This document shows positions 8,601 through 15,800 of a stretch of 64,000 nt of DNA, in pieces. The DNA is from Winogradskya consettensis. Lineage in GTDB: Bacteria; Actinomycetota; Actinomycetes; Mycobacteriales; Micromonosporaceae. The translations under genes and the position numbers were made by a program. The notes under the pieces are model-generated. The model ran no database searches. It was not told the DNA's origin and worked only from the letters and a program-made list of their open reading frames with translations. The DNA lies in contig NZ_BOQP01000007.1 of NCBI RefSeq assembly GCF_018332715.1, positions 1 to 64,000 of the forward strand, in the 5' to 3' direction. The first letter of the stretch is position 1. The number at the start of each line of letters is the position of its first letter.

Positions 8601-8660
8601 GACCATCTCTATGCCACCGGTGAGGTCCCGGAGCAGGACCGGACAGCGCGGCGCCCGTGA
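5655..8660 (+). CDS. AfsR/SARP-family regulator with NB-ARC and TPR domains
   Basis: 1,001 aa. In order: OmpR-type winged helix (about 1-85), bacterial transcriptional activator (BTAD) domain (about 90-240), an NB-ARC/STAND ATPase (about 270-540) with P-loop GLGGIGKTAL (Lys308) and Walker B LMVLDDAG, then tetratricopeptide-like repeats to the C-terminus (about 690-990). Such AfsR-type proteins are cytoplasmic activators of secondary-metabolite genes whose STAND module gates DNA binding. The GTG at 5655 has GGAGG 6 nt upstream; an open frame reaches 5499 but would cover the promoter repeats. It is the only SARP here and lies 4.2 kb from the megasynthase gene, which makes it a plausible, unproven activator. 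Confidence 0.92.
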   Translation: MIYEVLGELQIREPRGGQPLPLPTGVQLKVLAALLVQPNKRLPHAELLRMAWGTPHVQEAQLHKAISALRRRVGRPDDIVTHTRFGYELRVADDELDLLAFEKLTVAADAAGQRHRPGEEAGLLDRALRLWRGPRPLANVPGPVFATVAHGLQERRKRVAVRLFTLRVQRGEFAGMLGDLQRVTNEFATDHQLHRLLMVALYRSGHRAEAIEVYERYAQALQAEIGEPDAELRMLKYAIGRGDDDGVSKALPLPEQPVRGASAVPRQLPAAPPDFVGREPLLAELVWLLRAGSPYRIMVVPGLGGIGKTALALQAAHRRLAVYPDGQLWAELRGASADPADPGEILAQFLRALDAPVIPESTAERGALFRTLVADRRMLMVLDDAGSAAQIRPLIPAGDGCRVLVTTRRHLPDVQGAHHVGTLEPLGDDDAATLFASIVAASRIDLDGEQDAIRDVIGLCGGLPLALRVVAALRVHDHPRPTAELARRLRAQGPAAYAFGDASLARTLEAGLAPLEPAHRRLFTDLGLLPLPAFGVWTAVALTGDAAQARAGLAELAAASMVETTTAPLRYRFHDLTREYAYRRALAERPDPAERDALLARVCTALLTLARRAHRGLYGGDFEVVHSEIPDAVLPAEAYAEVDADPIGWFRAERLSLRAAVEVAAQLGHAALAWDLAVSAHEFYTLRSEHDDWLTTHLTALRACRAAGDGRGEGIVLACLGQPSLVAGGRRDGVSGIAELGRAVELLAAAGDRHGLAIARRTLANALRRRGRSARALVLFEQALGGYEDAGDLVGQCQTLRFIGQVHLDRGDHKPAAEVLARAEQVAADLGRPLLIAQTRYWTGYSCLAVGDLTAAALAFSRVREVLGPDRGVGYGYALHGLGDLALHRHELDDARAHLGLAVAVAHEHADALLEGRIHLSLADLWQDEGRAGEHLAELRRAARCFADCDAAYLEVPAQARLAGAEAAAGSAEAAASAWARVDHLYATGEVPEQDRTARRP

Positions 8661-8699
8661 GGATCGCTCAGAGCCGGCGAGATCACCTTCCCGCTCCGG

Positions 8700-9656
8700 T
8701 CAGTCGTTGTAGTACTTCTCGTAGGTCGAGTGGGAGCCGGACCAGGCGTCGTCGACCATGGGGTCGGCCGCGGTGAGCTCGGTGTTCTCCTCGTCGCCCG
8801 GCTTGTAGTCGACCAGATAGACCTTCGGCTTGCCCGGATCGTCGAGGCGGCTCTCGAGCCGGTCGATCGCGGCGAGGCGGCTGCTCACGGCCCCGCTGTC
8901 CGGGGACGTCCGCTCGCGCATCAGAACGGTCCGCTCCCGATCGAGCAGGACCCGGTTCGCCCGGTCGCGGTCCTCGCTGGGCAGGCCGCGCGCCGCGCCG
9001 ATCATCTCGGGATAGTTGTTGAGCAGGCGATCCTTCTCCATCGGGTGCGAGTAGTGCCAGATGGAGGCCTGACTGGTCTCGGTCAGGGTCGGGAACGAGC
9101 TCAGCGTGACCGCGTCGATCTCCTCGCGGTAGTCGAGCGTCGACGACAGGTCCTCGTTCTCGCCGACCGAGTTCGCGTCGAGCACCTTGCGCGTCTTCAT
9201 GTCGACGTCGGAGGCCTTCTCGAGGATCTCGGTGATCTGCGAGACGTACGCGTCCACGCTCGCCTGGGCCTGCTGCTGGTCCCCGGCGGCGCTGAGCTGC
9301 GCGGTGACCGTGCCGGCTGCCAGGTCGATGGTCATGCCGCCACCGCGCGCCTCGTCGACGACGTTGTGCAGCATCTTCTTGTAATGGTCGAGATCGTCGG
9401 CGAAGTCACGCATCGCGTCGGCGATGACCGCGCACTTGACGTGCGCGTTGCCGATCTGGGTCCGCAGCTTCGCCACCCGCTCCTGCGCGGCCACCGAGTC
9501 GTCGCCCGTCCAGTAGAACTGCAGGTCACCGGTCTCCGCACCGAGATCCCCGACCGTGGTGTCGATCGCGTCGACCAGCGTCAGCCAGTGATCGGCGACC
9601 GCACGCAGAGTGGCGGTGTCGGCCTCGAGCAGGCCCTTCAGGGTGATGTTGCGCAT
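8700..9656 (-). CDS. WXG100-like protein with DUF1023-type linker but no hydrolase domain
   Basis: 318 aa. Residues 1-110 form a WXG100-like helical hairpin (WTGDDSVAAQERVAKL region). A second helical segment is at about 120-170. The middle matches the linker found before the alpha/beta-hydrolase domain of DUF1023 proteins (NNYPEMIGAARGLPSEDRDR at about 214-233, and KVYLVDY near 280). The hydrolase domain itself is absent; the chain ends in a short polar, aromatic tail. WXG100 proteins are type VII secretion substrates or partners. The ATG overlaps the stop of the upstream small WXG100-like gene (TGATG), so the two are coupled. It converges with the SARP gene. Confidence 0.7.
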   Translation of the reverse strand: MRNITLKGLLEADTATLRAVADHWLTLVDAIDTTVGDLGAETGDLQFYWTGDDSVAAQERVAKLRTQIGNAHVKCAVIADAMRDFADDLDHYKKMLHNVVDEARGGGMTIDLAAGTVTAQLSAAGDQQQAQASVDAYVSQITEILEKASDVDMKTRKVLDANSVGENEDLSSTLDYREEIDAVTLSSFPTLTETSQASIWHYSHPMEKDRLLNNYPEMIGAARGLPSEDRDRANRVLLDRERTVLMRERTSPDSGAVSSRLAAIDRLESRLDDPGKPKVYLVDYKPGDEENTELTAADPMVDDAWSGSHSTYEKYYND

Positions 9657-9982
9657 CAGTACGCCGGACCGAACGTCGGGTCGCTGATCTGCCGCAACTG
9701 CTGGGCGGTCAGATCGTCGTACGACTGGTAGTCGGTCGCCGTCGTCGTGAGATCCGCGCCGAGCTTCTTGACCGCGCCGGCGAGCTGATCGAGCTCCCGG
9801 GACCAGGCGTCGGCGGTCGAATACATCGTTCCCGCGCAGAGATACGAGCCCTCCACCGCGTTCCCACCCTGGGACGACCAGCCCTCGACGTCTGCCGCCG
9901 TCCGGTGCAACCGCTCCGCGACCCTGCCGACCCCCTCACCGATCTTGATCAGTTCGGGAACATGGATCTCTGTGCTCGGCAT
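9656..9982 (-). CDS. Small WXG100/ESX-like protein
   Basis: 108 aa, mostly alpha-helical, with a central Trp-containing loop (VEGWSSQGG) and C-terminal helices (WSRELDQLAGAVKKLGADL). Size and layout match WXG100-superfamily export partners; no secretion ATPase is nearby. The ATG at 9982 has a strong GGGGAGG 4 nt upstream; a longer frame to 10054 lacks one. It is translationally coupled to the larger WXG100-like gene downstream, so the two products probably pair. The 179-bp gap to the divergent gene at 10162 holds four 13-bp repeats. Confidence 0.75.
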   Translation of the reverse strand: MPSTEIHVPELIKIGEGVGRVAERLHRTAADVEGWSSQGGNAVEGSYLCAGTMYSTADAWSRELDQLAGAVKKLGADLTTTATDYQSYDDLTAQQLRQISDPTFGPAY

Positions 9983-10090
9983 TCGCCCTCCCCGTACTCC
10001 ACGCTGCGGCACTGCCTTCGCAAGGTACACGGACGGGGCGGCGGGCTTGTTCACCCGATCTCCACTACTCTTGCCGCGATTACTCCTGCT

Positions 10091-10142
10091 TTTCGTAGTG
10101 CGGTTTCGTAGTGCGGTTTCGCGGTGCGGTTTCGTGGTGCGG
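10091..10142 (+). repeat. Four tandem 13-bp repeats
   Basis: Consensus TTTCGTAGTGCGG. Units 1 and 2 are identical; units 3 and 4 differ at one position each. The array ends 19 bp upstream of the ATG at 10162. It may be regulatory or simple slippage; 13-bp spacing does not match helical phasing. Confidence 0.85.
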
Positions 10143-10161
10143 CTTTGTGAAGCGAGGCGAC

Positions 10162-10875
10162 ATGCGGTGGTTACGGCGCGGGGCCGGCAGGGCGCAGGCT
10201 CAGCACGACCCTGACCTGCAGCGGGCGCTGCTCGAGGACGTCCGGCACCGGTTCGGCGGGCACGTGCAGGTGCGGTTCCCGGAGCAGGCCGGCGAGGTCA
10301 CGCGGCTGCTCGACGGTGACGACGGGCTCGCCGTGGCTGCCGTCGTGGTGCGCGAGTTCGCGGACTCCGCGCACAACGAGCTGTTCGCGCAGGTCGCCGA
10401 GCTGCATCGGCGTACCGGCCGGGGCTTCGTGGTCGACCGCCGCAACTACCGTCCGCTGTGGCAGGCCGCCGGAGGTCACCTACGGTGGCCACTCTTCGAA
10501 CTCCCCGTCGCCCTGCACCCCTACGTCCAGGTCGCCGCGGCGGTCACGGTCCTGGGCACCCAGGCCCGCCGGACCGTACGCGTCACCGCGCCCGAACCCC
10601 TCCTCGCCCACGTCTTCGAGATCCTCGACCTCGTCGTCGACGGCTGGGAACACGGCCGCGTCTGGGTCGACGCGGACGGCGCCGCCCTCGTCCGCCGGCT
10701 CATCTTCACCGCCCGCGACATCCGCGACGCCATGGGCGACCCGCCGCCGCTCCCGCCACCCGTGCGCGAGCAGATGCGCCGCAACAACTCCATCGACGTG
10801 TACGACCCGGCCGGCAACCAGATCGTCGGCTCGATCAACCCGGGGAAAGAGATGCGCGAGGCTCTGCTCGCCTAG
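10162..10875 (+). CDS. Hypothetical protein
   Basis: 237 aa, not recognised. Soluble, no signal peptide or membrane segment. N-terminal alpha/beta-like region (about 1-115, with LDGDDGLAVAAVVVREFADS), then FELPVALHPYVQVAAAVTVL, and a C-terminal part ending with a beta-rich DVYDPAGNQIVGSINPGKEM tail. The ATG at 10162 has GAGG 4 nt upstream. The TAG stop sits inside CTAG, the first four bases of the 168-bp palindromic element that follows. It is convergent with the GlsB-like gene. Confidence 0.65.
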   Translation: MRWLRRGAGRAQAQHDPDLQRALLEDVRHRFGGHVQVRFPEQAGEVTRLLDGDDGLAVAAVVVREFADSAHNELFAQVAELHRRTGRGFVVDRRNYRPLWQAAGGHLRWPLFELPVALHPYVQVAAAVTVLGTQARRTVRVTAPEPLLAHVFEILDLVVDGWEHGRVWVDADGAALVRRLIFTARDIRDAMGDPPPLPPPVREQMRRNNSIDVYDPAGNQIVGSINPGKEMREALLA

Positions 10876-11039
10876 GGCGCATCTGAGGGATCACGGCGAG
10901 GCTGTGGCGAGGTCCAGGTTTCGTGTCGCAAGGGGGATTGAGGGGTGAATACCGGTGTTGTATTCGCCCCTCAATCCCACGCCGCGAGACGGAAGCTGGG
11001 CCCGGCGCAGGCCGTCGTGATCCCTCAGATGCGCCCTAG
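10872..11039. mobile_element. MITE-like 168-bp palindromic element
   Basis: Perfect 24-bp terminal inverted repeats (10872-10895 and 11016-11039) begin and end with CTAG. The central part is a second strong hairpin: 19-bp arms 10934-10952 and 10960-10978 with one G-T pair and a 7-nt loop. Between them the two halves remain clearly complementary, so the whole element can fold into one long hairpin. It carries no ORF and lies between two convergent genes, with its left end on a stop codon. This looks like a non-autonomous insertion (CTAG-type target) or a REP/BIME-like element; it may also act as a two-way terminator. Confidence 0.7.
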
Positions 11040-11071
11040 CCCTTTCGTCGCCGGTCCGCGGGCTCGGTGGT

Positions 11072-11380
11072 TCAGTCGCGGTCTGCGGGCTCGGTGGAGA
11101 ACGCGCGGGCCAGGAGGGCTGCGACGGCTACGCCGAGGATGCCGATGCCGACCTGGACGGCGATGACCAGCCAGTCGAAGCTTCGCCCGGCGACGTTCAG
11201 GAAATGGTCGCTGTGCAGGTCCCAGTGGTCGGCGACCCAGGTCCCGGCCACGGCCGCCCCCATGCCGATCAGCACCGTGAGGATCACGCCGATCCGTTGC
11301 CGCCCCGGCAGCAGGATCCGCGCCACCACGCCGATCACCGCACCGAAGATGATCGCCACCACATAGTCCTGTGCGTGCAT
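11072..11380 (-). CDS. GlsB/YeaQ/YmgE family stress-response membrane protein
   Basis: 102 aa with three hydrophobic helices (about 4-24, 28-50 and 70-95). The N-terminal pattern IIFGAVIGVVARILLPG is typical of the GlsB/YeaQ/YmgE (transglycosylase-associated) family, with an insertion between helices 2 and 3 (VADHWDLHSDHFLNV). These small membrane proteins are induced by stress but have no settled biochemical role. ATG at 11380 with GGAGG 6 nt upstream; a longer frame to 11440 is unsupported. It lies downstream of the DoxX-like gene on the same strand (63 nt gap). Confidence 0.85.
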   Translation of the reverse strand: MHAQDYVVAIIFGAVIGVVARILLPGRQRIGVILTVLIGMGAAVAGTWVADHWDLHSDHFLNVAGRSFDWLVIAVQVGIGILGVAVAALLARAFSTEPADRD

Positions 11381-11443
11381 CACTCGCCTCCGTCCTTGAT
11401 CAAACGTCAAGCACGTTGCCCAGTGTGCACATGCGGTCAAACG

Positions 11444-11839
11444 TCAATGTTTCTTCTCGGCGCGCGTGGCTGCCAGGGCCCAGGCCACGAGGGCGGGCTG
11501 GCCGAGCAGGCGCAACGCCCGCTTGGTGTCGGTGTCCAGCCCGAAGCCGTCCCGCCGCTCCGCGAACTGCGCGATGTTGCCCGGGAACACTCCGACGAAG
11601 AAGCCCGCCGCGAGCATCCCCAGCCGGCGCCGGGCCGGCTGCTTCCACGTCGCCAGCAGCGCCGCACCGAGCGCCAGCTCCACGAACCCCGACGCGACAA
11701 CAACCCGATCCGGGTCGACGGGGAACCACGACGGCACCTGCGCCTGAAATTCCTCACGCTGGGTGGTCAGATGCCCCGTACCGGCGGTGACCAGCACGGC
11801 ACCAAGGGCGGCCTGCCCGAGACTACGCAGAACGTTCAT
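11444..11839 (-). CDS. DoxX-like integral membrane protein
   Basis: 131 aa with four hydrophobic helices. The family pattern is visible: SLGQAALGAVLVTAGTGHL at the N-terminus, then VVVASGFVELALGAALLATW and LGMLAAGFFVGVFPGNIAQF. DoxX-family proteins are small membrane proteins linked to quinone or thiol redox processes. The ATG at 11839 was preferred over an open frame to 11935, because the extra residues are Arg-rich read-through of the upstream repeat region; no strong ribosome-binding site is visible. Confidence 0.75.
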   Translation of the reverse strand: MNVLRSLGQAALGAVLVTAGTGHLTTQREEFQAQVPSWFPVDPDRVVVASGFVELALGAALLATWKQPARRRLGMLAAGFFVGVFPGNIAQFAERRDGFGLDTDTKRALRLLGQPALVAWALAATRAEKKH

Positions 11840-11888
11840 GCCGTGCCGACTACCCGGCGTCCGTCCCCGCCAATCACGGCTTCCCGCC

Positions 11889-11968
11889 CTGCGTCCCTCT
11901 GACTCCGCGTCCCTCTCACCCCGCGTCCGTCTCACCCCGCGTCCGTCTCACCCCGCGTCCGTCTCCGC
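11889..11968. repeat. Five 16-bp tandem repeats at a gene 3' end
   Basis: Unit CCGCGTCCGTCTCACC. Units 2 and 3 (11921-11952) are identical, the others diverged. The last units encode the C-terminal ETDAG residues of the minus-strand gene ending at 11948; the rest lies just beyond its stop. There are no spacers, so this is a minisatellite, not a CRISPR. Confidence 0.8.
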
Positions 11969-12790
11969 CAGCCACTTCGGCGACGCGGCTCCGGCCAGGG
12001 AACGCCAGGCCTGCTCACCGCCGGCGAGGGGCCAGGCGCGCGTACGGCCGGGTGATCGCTCGATGTGAGCGTGAGTGTCCGCCAGAGCGCGCACCAGCGG
12101 GTTGAAGGCCTCCGGCTGCGAGCGGATCACCGACTCGAACCGCCGGGCCGCGTGCTCGAACCCCAGCTGCCGCTCGTCCGCGTTCTCCCGGCGGCTCAAC
12201 ACCACGATGGGTGGTCTCACCCCCTCCAGCAGCGCCGCGGCGAGCCGGGCACGCCCGTCGAGCAGCACCCAGCCGGCCAGTCCGCTCGCCCACCACACCA
12301 GCAGCGGCGGCAGAATCCGATCTCTGACGAGCTTCCGGTACGCCTTGACGCGCCCGTCGCCCTCGCCGGCGAGCTCCCCCAGCGGCACCACGTCGTGCCA
12401 GCCGCCGAACCAGTCCAGGTAGGCGCTGGGAAAATCGCGGATCTCCGCACCGCGCAACACGTACGAGGGAAGCGAACCCTCCTCCAGCAGCCACGATCCG
12501 TCATGCAGCGGACCCGTCCCGGCGTCGCTCAGCGCCGTAGCGAACCAGTGCAACCAGACACTGCGCTCACGGGCCTCCACGGCCGTGATCGGTGCGATCG
12601 GTGACCGGTAGGCGCCGGTCCGATAGATGTCGACGCCGTAGTGATGCCGGTCGACGCTCCCCAGCATGACCACCGCGTCACCCTGCCGCAGCACCATCCG
12701 GCGCTGCCCACCGACCTCGAACCGCAGCCCCGCCTGTGGGCGCGCGGTCACTTCCAGCGCGACCCCGCCCGCGATGTTCATCCGCTGCAT
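11948..12790 (-). CDS. Hypothetical protein with ParB/sulfiredoxin-like segment
   Basis: 280 aa, soluble. Not firmly recognised. A segment at about 185-215 (WVLLDGRARLAAALLEG followed by PPIVVLSR) resembles the ParB/Srx-type motif L-L-D-G-x-x-R-x-x-A-A. The N-terminal half is beta-rich, with VVMLGSVDRHHYGVDIYR. The start is uncertain: GTG at 12799, ATG at 12790 (GGTGG 5 nt upstream, chosen) and ATG at 12781 are all in frame. It follows the megasynthase gene on the same strand after 109 bp, so read-through is possible, but nothing ties it to the pathway. Confidence 0.6.
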   Translation of the reverse strand: MQRMNIAGGVALEVTARPQAGLRFEVGGQRRMVLRQGDAVVMLGSVDRHHYGVDIYRTGAYRSPIAPITAVEARERSVWLHWFATALSDAGTGPLHDGSWLLEEGSLPSYVLRGAEIRDFPSAYLDWFGGWHDVVPLGELAGEGDGRVKAYRKLVRDRILPPLLVWWASGLAGWVLLDGRARLAAALLEGVRPPIVVLSRRENADERQLGFEHAARRFESVIRSQPEAFNPLVRALADTHAHIERSPGRTRAWPLAGGEQAWRSLAGAASPKWLAETDAG

Positions 12791-12899
12791 GAACGCCACC
12801 GTAACCCCGGAGCGACCCCCGCTCAGCGCGCTGACCGCGGGCGGGGTCGGCGGCGCGCGGCTCCGGCTCCGGCTCCGGCCATGGACCCGGACTCGCGGC

Positions 12900-15800
12900 T
12901 CATGGGGTCCTGTCCGGCGGGGGCAGTGGGGCCGTGGGGTCGGTCAGGGCCTGGGTGAGCAGGGTGAGATAGCGGGTGGCCCAGGCCGCGACGGTGGGTT
13001 CGCTGAAGAGGGCGGTGGCGTAGATGATCTCGAGGCGGAGGGTGCCGTTGGGGAGGGGCTGGAGTTGCCAGGCCTGGTCGCCTCGGGCGCCGGGGAGGTC
13101 GATGGGGCGGGCGGGGGCAGGGGCCAGGCCGGGGAGGCGGAGTTCGGTGTCGCCTTCGTCGAGCATGGCGAAGTAGACGCGTTCGGGGGACGCTACGGCT
13201 TCGCCCAGGGCCGCGGTCTGGGTGCGGGACGGGATCGACTGCATGGCCAGCATCTGCCAGGTGGCTCGGGTGGCACGGTCGACGAGGTCGTTGAAGGTGC
13301 GGGCGCCGGTTGTGGGGATGATCAGCCAGGCCGCGTTGGCGAAGACGCCGACCACGCGGTCGAAGCGGGCGTCGGGGCGGTTGGCGACGGTGGAGTTGAG
13401 CGGGATTGTTCCGGCGCCGGTCAGGTGGTGGGCGAACCAGGCGAAGGCTGCGGCGAGGACGGCATACGGGGTGCTCGTTCGCTCAGTCGCGTACGCCGAG
13501 AGTTTGTCCATGAGAGCAGAGGGCAGCTCGGTGTAGTGCGCGGCGCCTGATCGGGACTGATCGGGGGTGCGCGGGTGGTCGGTCGGGAGGACAAGGGTGT
13601 GCAGGCCGGGGGTGACCGTGTCGGCCCAGGTCTGCAGTTCCTGACGGGTCCGGGGATCCTGCAGGTAGGCGCGTTCCCAGTCGGCGAAGTCGATGAAGTC
13701 CGCGTCGAGCACCGGCAGGTCGGCGGGAGTGTTCGTTTGTGCAGCGCGGTACAGCTCGGCGAGGTCCTCTGTCATCACGCCGAGGGACCAACCGTCGCAG
13801 ACGCCGTGGTGGATCGCCAGCAGCAGCTCAGCCGTGGGCTCGGCCGCGGTGAACCCGGGAGCGGGCGAGGGCGCCGGCTCCGAGCCGGGGTGGAGTGGTG
13901 GGGACGGGGGTGGGGTGGTGAGCAGGGTTGCGCGGAAGCCTGGTTCGTCGTCCAGGGCGAAGGGGAGGGCGGCCCACTGGGTGGCGATCGTGTTCCAGTG
14001 GCTGCGGGGCTCTGTGCGTACGGTCAGAGGGACCGGGAGGGGGCGCAGGACCTGTTGGATCACGGTGTTGTTCTGCACCGCGTAGCGGGTGCGGAGGGCG
14101 GGGTGGCGCTCGGCCAGAGCGGTCACGGCCTGCTGGAGCGCGGAGTGGTCGACGGCGCCGGTCAGGGTGAAACGCACAGCGATGGTCAGGACGCTGGGGA
14201 CGTCGCTGGCCAGGGTGCTTTCGCGCTGGCGCGCCTGGACAACCGCAGCCGGGGCGCTGCGCACCACCTCGGGGTCGACATCTTTCCGCAGGAGTTGCGC
14301 CATGCGGTGGATGGTCGGGTGCGACAGGAATTCCTGTACGCCAGGAGCGCGCCCGAACTCCGTACGCACCCTGTTCAGTAGGCGCACCGCGCCGAGCGAG
14401 TGGCCGCCGGCGGCGAAGAACGTCTCGTGCACACCGATGGCGGTACGGCCGATTTCCGCGCACCACAACTCGTGCAGCCGGGATTCCAGAGTGTTCGCGG
14501 CGCTCATCGGTGCGGGGGCCGGGGTGATCGGCGTGGGCAGGGCTGCGCGGTCGAGTTTGCCGTTTGCGGTCACGGGCAGGGCCGGGAGCAGGGTCCAGAC
14601 CGACGGAATCATGTACGCGGGCAGGTCCGTCGCCAGTGCGTTCGTGAGCGATTCCGGCGTGACCGTGTCCGAGTCGGCGACCACGTAACCCGCGAGCATG
14701 ACCTCGCCACGGTGGTCGGGCAGGCTGCGCACGGCTGCCTCGCGGACGCCGGGGAGGCCGCGCAGGCGGTGCTCGACCTCGCCGGGCTCGACCCGGTAAC
14801 CGCGGATCTGGACCTGCTCGTCGTTGCGGTGCAGGAATTCCAGTTGCCCGTCGTTGCGCCAGCGCCCGACGTCGCCGGTGCGGTACGCCGCCCCGAACCG
14901 GTCGTGCTGGACGAACCGTTGCTTCGTCTCGTCCGGGGCGCCCAGGTAGCCGTCGCTGAGCTGCACGCCGCCGACGTACAGCTCACCGGGGACGCCGGGC
15001 GGGACCGGTTCGCCGTGCTCGTCCAGGACGCGTACCCACATGCCGGGGACCGGGCGGCCGATCGGTGGTGCCCCCACCGTGCCCGGCGAAACGCGGGCGG
15101 TGGTGCAGGCGACCGTTGCCTCGGTGGGGCCGTAGATGTTGGTCAGTGCGAACGGCAGGGTCGCCGGGCCGCAGTGGCGCAGGCGGTCGCCGCCGACGAC
15201 GAGGTGGCGCAGTGCGGGGGTCTCGCCGGTCCAGTCGAGATCCAGCAGCAGCTCCCCCATCGGCGTGGGGAACATGGCGACGGTGATCCGGTTGTCGATC
15301 AGCCAGCGTTGCAGCTTCTCGGGTTCGAGGCGGATGTCGTCGGGGACGGGGAACAGGGCCGCGCCGGTGCGGACGGCCGGCCACACCTCGACGCAGGACG
15401 CGTCGAATCCGGGGCTGCAGTACCAGCTGAGGCGGTCGGCGGCGGTGACGGCGAGGTCGTCGATCCACCAGGCGACGGTGTTGGCGATGGCGCGGTGCGG
15501 AATGCGGCAGCCTTTGGGACGGCCGGTGGAGCCCGAGGTGTAGAGGACGTACGCCGTGTCGTCCGGGTCCGGGGTCACCGGCTCGAACCGCTCGGCCGTG
15601 TCGACTGTGGAGAACATCTCCGGGGTGACCACGGTGACGACCTGGGCGGCTGCGGCGATCTCCGCGCGGCGGGCAGCCGGTTGCGCGGGATCGAGTGGCA
15701 CGTAGCCCGCGCCGGTCCACAGTGTGGCGAGCATGGCGGTCACCGCGTCCGCGCCGCGGGGCAGCTCGATGCCTACCAGGGTGCCCGGGCCCGCGCCGGC

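Noticed and set aside
10872..11039. Plain bidirectional terminator only
   Set aside because: Mismatch-free 24-bp outer arms with CTAG ends plus a separate inner hairpin go beyond terminator needs; kept as a possible secondary role.
12791..12899. GGCTCC hexamer repeats between two genes
   Set aside because: Only three to four short GC-rich units; no stronger structure or motif to support a function.
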